Below, in pieces: positions 44,437-52,500 of a stretch of 64,000 nt of DNA (positions within the stretch are counted from its first letter, which is position 1; every line of letters starts with the position of its first letter). The notes below the pieces were generated by a model that did no database searches, was not told the DNA's origin, and saw only the letters and a program-made list of their open reading frames with translations. The stretch is from CALMFG01 sp963674805 (GTDB lineage: Bacteria; Bacillota; Clostridia; Christensenellales; CALMFG01). The position numbers were made by a program, and so were the translations under genes. The stretch spans positions 1-64,000 of the forward strand of contig CAXXNY010000022.1 of the NCBI GenBank assembly GCA_963674805.2, given 5' to 3'.

Positions 44437-44646
44437 ATGACACTGGCACAAGGACACGTAAATCAGACATATGTCATTCGAGAAGTCGAAAGCAACGATA
44501 ATATGCGTGACTTTTTGTTTACGCTAGGATGCTACAGCGGTGAACAAGTCACCATTATTTCAAAATTAGCATCCAATTACATTATAAATATCAAAGACGC
44601 ACGGTATAGTATTGACGAAGGTCTTGCACGCGCGATCATGATATAA
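44437..44646 (+). CDS. feoA: Ferrous iron transport protein A
   Basis: This small SH3-like cytoplasmic protein of 69 residues assists the FeoB transporter. The fold is visible as TYVIREVESNDNMRDFLFTLGCYSGEQVTIISKLASNYIINIKDARYSIDEGLARAIMI, with the usual ending of an Ile-rich strand. The start is ATG 44437, with AGAGG eight bases upstream. Two earlier in-frame codons (44404, 44431) lack correct spacing. It is the first gene of the feoA-feoB-Cys-rich operon. The palindromes before it and between it and feoB suggest iron-controlled expression. Confidence 0.9.
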   Translation: MTLAQGHVNQTYVIREVESNDNMRDFLFTLGCYSGEQVTIISKLASNYIINIKDARYSIDEGLARAIMI

Positions 44647-44668
44647 CGTTCTTTTTTTTGCACCAAAG

Positions 44669-44682
44669 TTAGCATATGCTAA
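44669..44682. promoter_or_regulatory. Second feo operator between feoA and feoB
   Basis: TTAGCATATGCTAA is a 14-bp perfect palindrome and matches the core of the first operator (TTAGCA-N2-TGCTAA). It lies about 28 bases before feoB and may control a second start or strengthen repression. Confidence 0.65.
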
Positions 44683-44710
44683 TTTATAATATAACGTGGA
44701 GGCTAATCTT

Positions 44711-46717
44711 ATGAAAATTGCATTAGCGGGTAATCCGAACAGCGGAAAAACCACACTGTTTAATGCGCTCACAGGCGGCGCTGAACATGTGGGAAACTGG
44801 CCGGGTGTCACCGTTGAAAAGAAAGAAGGGTCTTTCAGGCCCGAACTGAACCGGAACAAAGTGAAAGCGCAGATCGTAGACCTGCCGGGTGCATATTCCA
44901 TGTCGCCGTTTACGTCCGAAGAATCGATTACCAGAGACTTTGTTTTGAGAGAGAATCCGGATGTGATTATTAATGTTGTCGATTCTACAAATCTCAGCCG
45001 GTCGCTGTTTTTCACTACACAGCTGTTAAGTCTGGGCATACCGGTGATTATCGCTTTAAACAAGTATGATCTGACCGAAAAAAAGAAAAACACAATCAAC
45101 CTTGACTGGCTGAGCGAGCGTCTGGCTTGTCCTGTGATCCCAACGATCGCCACAAAAGCATCCAACAGCGGTTTAAAGCAGCTCGCGGCGGAAGCGCTGC
45201 GGCTCGGCTCTGCGCACTACACACAGCCTGCGCCGAACGTCGGCGGGCCGCGGCATGCGTCAACCCGTGAAGAGTTTGAAGCAAGGGATAAAAAACGCTT
45301 CGATTATGTCAGCCGTTTGGTTAAGGATGTGGAGCGCAGACGGGTCAGCACCGCTGCCCAGACCCAGCAGGATAGACTGGACCGGATTGTCGCGCATAAG
45401 TGGCTGGGGATTCCGATATTCGCGGCCGTTATCTGGCTGGTGTTCTCAATATCCCAGGCCTGGGTCGGCCCGTGGCTGGCGGATATCTTTGTCGGATGGC
45501 TGGATGCGTTTTATGCCTTTGTAGAGGGATTGCTGGAAGGCGCAAGTCCGTTTCTTTCGAGCTTGCTGCTGGACGGTATCATCGGCGGCGTATCCGCAGT
45601 AGTCGGCTTCTTACCCCTCATCATGGTGCTTTTCTTTTGCCTTGCACTGCTTGAAGACTGCGGGTATATGGCGCGCGTTGCCGTCGTGATGGATCGGTTC
45701 TTTAAGCGCATCGGCCTTTCGGGGCGCTCGGTGATTCCGATGGTGGTTTCCACCGGATGCGCAATTCCCGGCATCATGGCCAGCCGGACAATCAAGGATG
45801 TCCGCCAGCGGCGAACCACGGCTATGTTATCACCGTTTATGCCGTGCGGAGCCAAACTGCCCATTATTGCGTTATTCGCCGGGCTGTTTTTCAACGAGAA
45901 GGGTTGGGTTGGCACATCCATGTATTTCCTTGCGATAATCGTAATTGTTGTCAGCGGGCTGCTGATCCGGAAAATTACCGGCGATACGTCTCAGGAATCC
46001 TACTTCATCATGGAACTTCCGGAATACCGCTGGCCGAGTTTAAAGCGTGCAGTGCTCTCGATGCTGAACCGTGCGAAGGCGTTCCTGATTAAAGCCGGGA
46101 CAATCATTCTGGTCTGTAACGCAATCGTCCAGCTACTTCAGTCCTTTGACTGGCGTTTGAATCCTGTTTTGGAATCAGCGCCCGAGGCCAGTATCCTCGC
46201 CAGCATCGCATCCCCTGTTGCCATCCTGTTTATCCCATTGGGCTTCGGGCTTTGGCAGTTTGCGGCTGCGGCGGTCACCGGATTTATCGCCAAAGAAAAT
46301 GTCGTGGGAACCTTGGCAGTTACTTTTGCCGTTACCAACTTCATTGATGTGGACGAGCTCGCATTAGTCGGCGGTTCCGGCCAGGTAAGCGTCATATTCG
46401 GCATCGGTGCCGTGGCGGCATTGTCCTATCTGGTGTTTAACCTGTTCACTCCGCCTTGCTTTGCGGCAATCGGCGCCATGCGCAGCGAGATGGAATCACG
46501 CAGCTGGTTCTGGGGCGGCGTCGCTTTCCAGCTCGCTATGGGATATACGCTGTCGTTCATCGTCTATCAACTGGGTACGTTAATGACCACAGGCAGCCTG
46601 GGCAATGGATTCATCGGCGGTTTCATCGCCATTCTGGTATTCGCACTTATCGTGATGATGCTGATACTCAGAAACAAAAATGCAGGGATCTTATCCCAGC
46701 AGGAGAAGGTGACTTAA
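44711..46717 (+). CDS. feoB: Ferrous iron transport protein B
   Basis: This is the membrane GTPase permease for Fe(II). The N-terminal G domain has GNPNSGKTTLFNALTG (G1), VDLPGAYSM (G3) and ALNKYDL (G4), followed by a GDI-like helical segment. The membrane part begins near residue 225 with two gates (CGYMARVAVVMDRFFKRIGL, then GRSVIPMVVSTGCAIPGIMASR, and later FIAKENVVGTLAV), which carry the conserved Cys and Glu. Length of about 668 residues is normal. Start ATG 44711 has GTGGAGG eight bases upstream. A small Cys-rich partner gene follows. Confidence 0.97.
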   Translation: MKIALAGNPNSGKTTLFNALTGGAEHVGNWPGVTVEKKEGSFRPELNRNKVKAQIVDLPGAYSMSPFTSEESITRDFVLRENPDVIINVVDSTNLSRSLFFTTQLLSLGIPVIIALNKYDLTEKKKNTINLDWLSERLACPVIPTIATKASNSGLKQLAAEALRLGSAHYTQPAPNVGGPRHASTREEFEARDKKRFDYVSRLVKDVERRRVSTAAQTQQDRLDRIVAHKWLGIPIFAAVIWLVFSISQAWVGPWLADIFVGWLDAFYAFVEGLLEGASPFLSSLLLDGIIGGVSAVVGFLPLIMVLFFCLALLEDCGYMARVAVVMDRFFKRIGLSGRSVIPMVVSTGCAIPGIMASRTIKDVRQRRTTAMLSPFMPCGAKLPIIALFAGLFFNEKGWVGTSMYFLAIIVIVVSGLLIRKITGDTSQESYFIMELPEYRWPSLKRAVLSMLNRAKAFLIKAGTIILVCNAIVQLLQSFDWRLNPVLESAPEASILASIASPVAILFIPLGFGLWQFAAAAVTGFIAKENVVGTLAVTFAVTNFIDVDELALVGGSGQVSVIFGIGAVAALSYLVFNLFTPPCFAAIGAMRSEMESRSWFWGGVAFQLAMGYTLSFIVYQLGTLMTTGSLGNGFIGGFIAILVFALIVMMLILRNKNAGILSQQEKVT

Positions 46718-46718
46718 T

Positions 46719-46880
46719 GTGAATGTAACAAATCTTATTGTAATCGCTGTTATCGCTGTTATTATCGGGCTTGCCGTTTTTAAACTGGTGCGCGATAAAA
46801 AACGATATCCGGATACACCGCCGGAATGTGCCGGCTGTCCATACCGTACACAGGGAAACTGCAGCGCTTATCACAGATAA
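46719..46880 (+). CDS. FeoB-associated Cys-rich membrane protein
   Basis: This 53-residue gene starts with GTG directly after the feoB stop, one base apart, with AAGGTG seven bases upstream. The protein has one membrane helix (NLIVIAVIAVIIGLAVFKLV), a basic stretch and a cysteine cluster ECAGCPYRTQGNCSAY. This pattern matches the small FeoB-associated Cys-rich proteins often found as the third gene in feo operons of Bacillota. They are thought to assist or tune FeoB, possibly by metal binding at the cytoplasmic face. ATG codons nearby lead straight to stops, so GTG is the only sensible start. Confidence 0.85.
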   Translation: MNVTNLIVIAVIAVIIGLAVFKLVRDKKRYPDTPPECAGCPYRTQGNCSAYHR

Positions 46881-46925
46881 TCAAGTTTTACGGAATATTT
46901 CAAGAACATTTCGTCTAGAAAAAAG

Positions 46926-46961
46926 TCCCCTGCCATAACTCCAACCAGGCGGGGGATTTTA
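46926..46961 (+). terminator. Intrinsic terminator of the feo operon
   Basis: TCCCCTGCC and GGCGGGGGA form a 9-bp stem with one G-U pair, followed by TTTTATTT. It may also stop leftward transcripts from the convergent gene, since AAAAA lies on the other side. Confidence 0.83.
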
Positions 46962-46992
46962 TTTAATCTGTTACAATCATTTGGATTCATCT

Positions 46993-48576
46993 TTATTTTC
47001 TGTTCGGGGCGAAATAGCTGATCAGGTTGTCCGCAATCACAAAGATACTAAGCGGATAGATATGCATCAGCAGGCGGTTGCCTGAATCGCTCCAATTGAT
47101 ATGCAGGTTCGCTTCGCGGAATGCAAAAATCGCGATGATCAGCACCAGATAAATCGGAATAATTCCTTCCAGTACATGCTCCTGCTTCTTCGAAATGATA
47201 ATCGCAGCCAAACCGAATATCCCGATGCCGAACCAGGCTGTCATCCATTTTCCTTCTGCGAACATATTAAGGTATGTTACCTTGGCATTGACAACCAGCT
47301 TGTCAACATCCAGCAGGCTGGCCGCAATTGTGAATATAAAGACCGCGCAGATATATAACACCAGCAGCTTATCATTGTGCTTCATTAAAAAACGGTTCTT
47401 GACTGCGGTATACCCGGCAACCAGCAGCAGCAGCGCTACATTAATCATGCTCCTGCCAAAGGTTAAAAAACGGCCTTCATAGTCCGCGCCGACGTGCAGG
47501 ACAAAACTGACATACCACATCAGCACCAATATCAGCGTCCCGATTGTATAAAGCACCAGCGGTTTTGTCTTGATATCCTGATGCGCAAGATATGCGATCA
47601 CGAACGCCGCCACCAAAGGCGCTTCTACACGCGAGAAGCAGAATGCCAGCATAAAGAAAAACGAAAGTATCAGATAAAACAATTGTTTATGCTGGATATA
47701 CCGGTACATATAAACCATCGCGAAGCAAAAGCTGAACGCCGTAAAAATATTCGGCACCAATACTGTCCCCAGAAAAATCACAAAGAACGATGTGGCCAGA
47801 ACCATCAGGCCAAGCAGGGCCGTCCATTTTGAAGCGGTTTTAGAAAAGCCGTTTTCCCTGATCTGCGCATATAACAAATAGCCGAACAGCAGCAGGCTGT
47901 TGATTAAAAACATGTTCTGCATGCCATAGGAATAATCAAACTTGAAAAAAACGCTGATGGCATTTAGCAGGGACGGTATAAACGTCCGGCCCCCAATCTC
48001 ATAATAAAAGTAAGGCGTGATATAATGCTCAACAGCTAAAGCCTTGCCAAGCAGCCGGTACTGGATACTGTCAAAAGACACACTGCAAATCGGCAGCCTT
48101 GCTAGCACATATCCAACCGCTAGCATGGACAAAACCCAAAACCCAATTTTTATACCATCGGTTTTGTCGAGACGAAGCTGCGCCCTATTCTGTTTTAATC
48201 CGAATATATAGACGGGAATCAGCAACAGGCCAAACGCGGCGATGACGCTCCACAGCGCGAAATAGATATGCAGCATCAGCAATACTGATGCAATCAGCTG
48301 GAAACCAAAAAGCCCCGCAATATAGGCAAGCAGAAGCGTCTGGGTCGTGCCTATTTTTTTAATAAACGGAAACAACACCGCCAACCCCATCAGGAACAAT
48401 ACGCCTATAGCGAAGAACTGACGCAGTATATTCGAATCTGCATCTTCGAAGACAGCCGTTCCGTTCTGCGGATAATGCTGTGCAAGATTTTCCATACCCA
48501 TCGTAAACGCGGCGAGAAGCACCAGCAGCACGATCAGGATGATAATATATGTTAAGGACGAATTAGTCTTTTTCAT
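46993..48576 (-). CDS. Large polytopic membrane protein, possible GT-C-type glycosyltransferase
   Basis: The protein of about 527 residues has 12 to 14 hydrophobic helices. An early loop contains an acidic motif after helices 4-5 (CSVSFDSIQYRLLGKALAVEHYITPYFYYEIGGR). A C-terminal loop has REANLHINWSDSGNRLLMHIYPL. Acidic residues in the first long loop and an NRL/H motif near the end resemble GT-C glycosyltransferases such as ArnT or dolichyl-P-mannose-type enzymes, but the match is loose. I chose ATG 48576; a TTG at 48591 overlaps the preceding gene. It is coupled to the 243-residue membrane protein. Role in surface glycan modification is inferred only. Confidence 0.7.
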   Translation of the reverse strand: MKKTNSSLTYIIILIVLLVLLAAFTMGMENLAQHYPQNGTAVFEDADSNILRQFFAIGVLFLMGLAVLFPFIKKIGTTQTLLLAYIAGLFGFQLIASVLLMLHIYFALWSVIAAFGLLLIPVYIFGLKQNRAQLRLDKTDGIKIGFWVLSMLAVGYVLARLPICSVSFDSIQYRLLGKALAVEHYITPYFYYEIGGRTFIPSLLNAISVFFKFDYSYGMQNMFLINSLLLFGYLLYAQIRENGFSKTASKWTALLGLMVLATSFFVIFLGTVLVPNIFTAFSFCFAMVYMYRYIQHKQLFYLILSFFFMLAFCFSRVEAPLVAAFVIAYLAHQDIKTKPLVLYTIGTLILVLMWYVSFVLHVGADYEGRFLTFGRSMINVALLLLVAGYTAVKNRFLMKHNDKLLVLYICAVFIFTIAASLLDVDKLVVNAKVTYLNMFAEGKWMTAWFGIGIFGLAAIIISKKQEHVLEGIIPIYLVLIIAIFAFREANLHINWSDSGNRLLMHIYPLSIFVIADNLISYFAPNRK

Positions 48577-48583
48577 CTGTTGT

Positions 48584-49315
48584 TCACCCAATTTCCTTCA
48601 GCTTTAAGAAAAACGCATACGGCATGAAATACTTATTGTCATCGGCATCCAGGAGGAAAACCACCTCATCATAATCTGCCGTATCCATGCCCGTATAGAA
48701 ATACATGTTTTCTTCACGGTTATATACGTTCATGGAGACCCTGTACTCCTGGGCTTCATCTGTCAGGTATGCCGCCTGCTCCGGCGTCACCCGGCCGAAC
48801 GGTTCATCCAGCACTTTAAGCGCCTTCAGGCTCGACATAATGGAAACAATATTGATATGGTCGATAGCGGAATACTCCGTTTCTGCCCGTTCAAAGAAAT
48901 CATTGGAGGGATCAATCCATACTGTTTTGTCCATGGTGTAGTACTCCAATTCAAATCCGTGCTCCAAAGATACGGGATAATACCGGTTATGGATTGTCGT
49001 GGTGCGATTGGGAATAAAATATGATGATATCAGTGCCGGAACATTTGCTCCAATCAGCCCGACAGCCATGACAACGAGCAGGATTTTGATATACGGTCTT
49101 TGCTTGTCCTTTTTTGCTAAAAGCGCGCCAAGTGCCAGCAGCAGGATTAATCCGATTGCTGTTACGATTGCCGCCGCCAAAGCGATTTTATCAGAGTCCG
49201 TGCTCCGTTTCCCGAAAAAATAAACACCCGGGATTAACATTGCGAAAATCACGCCGAGGTAAATCTTCTTCATGATACGTGTGTTTAACGGTCTGGTCTT
49301 TTTCCGATCGCTCAT
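48584..49315 (-). CDS. Membrane protein of unknown function paired with the GT-C-like gene
   Basis: The 243 residues have three helices in the N-terminal half (about residues 15-33, 43-66 and 75-97). A soluble, probably extracytoplasmic domain follows, rich in aromatic and acidic residues (HGFELEYYTMDKTVWIDPSN, DEVVFLLDADDNKYFMPYAF). The ATG at 49315 has AAGGAAGT upstream. Its stop comes 8 bases before the chosen start of the next gene, so the two form an operon. I recognise no family. It is divergent from the adhesin gene. Confidence 0.7.
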   Translation of the reverse strand: MSDRKKTRPLNTRIMKKIYLGVIFAMLIPGVYFFGKRSTDSDKIALAAAIVTAIGLILLLALGALLAKKDKQRPYIKILLVVMAVGLIGANVPALISSYFIPNRTTTIHNRYYPVSLEHGFELEYYTMDKTVWIDPSNDFFERAETEYSAIDHINIVSIMSSLKALKVLDEPFGRVTPEQAAYLTDEAQEYRVSMNVYNREENMYFYTGMDTADYDEVVFLLDADDNKYFMPYAFFLKLKEIG

Positions 49316-49557
49316 AGTACTTCCTTAACTCTCTTTTCATTACTCTTGGATACAAAATACTCGGTGTATCAGTCTAAAATTATATCTTTTTTCGGCAGAT
49401 AATGCAAACGGAAGATACACCATTTAAAAGACCACTATAAAAAGTAATCTCTGATTTATTTAATAGGTATATTTTGTATCATTTGGACAATTTGTCTGCT
49501 ATTCATGCGCAACATGTGGTACAATGCTTTTATATAGACTTCACTTCGGGAGATAAC

Positions 49558-52500
49558 GTGAAAATTAGAATCAGGCTTATTTTTTTACTGACAATCATAC
49601 TATTATGTCTGCAGGCTTTCCCCGTTTTTTCAATTCCCGCATCAGCGGCTGAGCGGAATACTGACCTGGATATTATCACATCGATTGAAATCACAGACCG
49701 CAACGGCGACCCGCTGCCCAATGATACCGCAAAAGATGCAGATGTCCGGATTGCCTATACATTTGCGATACCAGATGGGGCGACCGGCAGCGCCGGCGAT
49801 ACCTTTACGATGGCGGTTCCCGATGAATTTCAGCTTGACCAAAACCTGACTACTCAAATCTTGATCAACGGTAATGAACTTTTGGCAACCGCTGTTCTGG
49901 ACGCAACAGCACGAACAATTACACTGACCTTTGAGGCGATTGCGTTTTACTATTTCGATGTCACCGGTAACTTCTGGTTTGACGTCGCTTTTGATGCAAG
50001 TCAGATCGGTAATGTCAATCCGGTGGATATCGTATTTGATATCGGTCAGGGTGTTACCCCGTATGTGGTTTCGGTCAACTTTGATCAGCCGCCTCCGCCG
50101 GAAGCAACTTTAGTCAAGTCCGGCGTTTACGACAGCGCCGCAAAGGAAATCACATGGACCTTGCGCGCAAACGAAGAAGGCGCGTCCATTGCCGATATGC
50201 AGATTTCGGATACCATCTCAGCCGAACATGAATTTGTTGCCGGATCGGTGACGCTGAACGGTTCCGCCGCTCCGGTTTCCGAATACAGCTATGATTCAGG
50301 TTCGCAGACCTTAACCTATACCTTTACCGGGCCAATCAGCACCGAGCAGGTTGTTACCTATAAGACCGCTGTATTAAACAGCGCGATGCTGGCTGAAACG
50401 ACCAATACGCTTTCCATCACCAATACTGCCGACCTGCTGGCCGACGGATTCACGATTCCGTCCAACACGGCTACGATCAGTATTCCGGTCGATTTGTTGG
50501 ATAAGTCCCGGTCATACAACGCAACGAATAAGGAAATCACATGGACGCTGACGGTTAACGAATACGATCTGACCGTGCTGAATGCCGTGATTTTAGATAC
50601 TATCCCGGCGGGACTGACGCTGGATACCGCCACAGTTACGGATACCTATAACGGCAGCACCGTAACACTGGCCGCCGGCAGCGGACCCGGTACGTTTTCT
50701 GTCTCGGGGCAGGATTTAACGATTGAACTCGGCGATATCGCCGAGGATCATACCATAAGATTCGTCACCGATGTTGATATCGATAATTATCTGACCCAGA
50801 CAAACGAAGCCTTTAACAACACCGCAACATTGACCGGAACAGATGTTGTGGCAAACAATACTGCTTCTTCCAGTATTACTCCCGGCACTCGTGTGATCGA
50901 CAAAACCGGTGGCAGCTATGATCCGTCTACCGGTATCATTACCTGGAGCATACTTGTCAACAGCAATACCGTCAGCATGGATGATGTTGTGATTTCCGAT
51001 TTGATTTCTACAAATCAAGACTATATCATCGGCACTTTCGCCATCAGCCCGGACCCCGGCGGCACGCTGACAACCGAAACCGCGGATGAAATCGTATATA
51101 CCTTCCCCGCCAATATCACCGGCACATACACGATTACGTTTGAGGCGCAGGTGACTGATCCGGATATATATTTAAGCAACTATAACCAAAACCATTACAA
51201 TACTGCGAGCGTTACCTTATCAAACGGCACAGGCGGCACCGACAGCGGCACTCAGCGCGTGACCTCTGTTGTGCTGGATAAATCGTCCGGTTCATATGAT
51301 TATGATACCCGGCAGATGACTTGGGAAATTGACGTCAACCAAAACTTAAGCAGCCTTGATAATGTGATCGTGACGGATACAATCCCGGCCGACCAGGCTT
51401 TTGTCGCGTCCAGTTTTATCGTAAAAGACAGCGGTGGAACCACGTTTGACCCTGCCAATGCAAATTTAACCTATGACACCAATTCGTTTACCTATACGTT
51501 CCCGGGGACGATTACCGACCATTATACGCTGACCTATAATACGACCTTTATTGACCTGACCCAGTTAGAGCAGAACCAAACCGTGACTCTCAGCAATGCC
51601 GTGACGCTTAACCACGATGCGCTGACCACACCGGTCTCTGACAGTACGACCGGCACGTTTACTTCGGAGGTCATCTCGAAAACGCAAAGCTATACATCCG
51701 GAAACGATTATATTGACTGGCAGGTCAACATCAACCGCAATGAAATCACCTACGACAGCGCGTATATTACCGATGTGTTTGAGCAGGGTCTTGAACTGGA
51801 TACGTCGTCTATCGCGCTTTATGAGGCTGCCGTGGACAGCAGCAATGTGCTTTCCGTCGGCGCACAAGTGGCGATTACCGGCGCGAACATCGCTTACGAT
51901 TTGGATACCCGGACGCTCGTCTTCACCATGCCGACTCCGATTACAACGGCTTACGCCTTGTTTTTCAGAACCTATGTTACAGATAAAGCGTTGTCGCCTT
52001 TTGACAACTCGGCAACATTGGATGCCGACGGCGTTCCTCCGGAACAGAATGCAATCGACGAAGAAGTCGCCGTATCTTTTGTGGGCGCGGGTGGTTCTGC
52101 CACCGGAAATGTTGGTTCGCTGACCGTCACCAAGGTCGATATGAACAGCCCCACGACCGTACTTGCGGGGGCAGTATTCGAACTCGTTGACCAGTACGAT
52201 ATCGTGGTTGCGCGGGTAACGACCGACAGTAACGGTGAAGCTTTTTTTGACCGTATCCGGTTTGACGTGCCATATACCGTCAGGGAAGCAGCACCCCCTG
52301 TCGGTTATAATCCCAGCCCTTCGGGACAGGATGAATATACCTTTACAATTGCGACGGGTGCTCCTGAACCTAATATCACCTATACGTTTGAAAACGAACA
52401 AATCATCGGCAACATCCAGTTCACCAAACTGGACGAAAACAGCGGTCCGCTTCAGGGCGCCGAATTCACCCTGTATCAGGGCGGCACCGCCACCGCATAT

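Noticed and set aside
49490..49525. Promoter of the adhesin gene (TACAAT near 49520)
   Set aside because: A plausible -10 with TG extension exists, but the nearest TTGTCT lies 22 bases upstream. The match is too weak to list as a feature.
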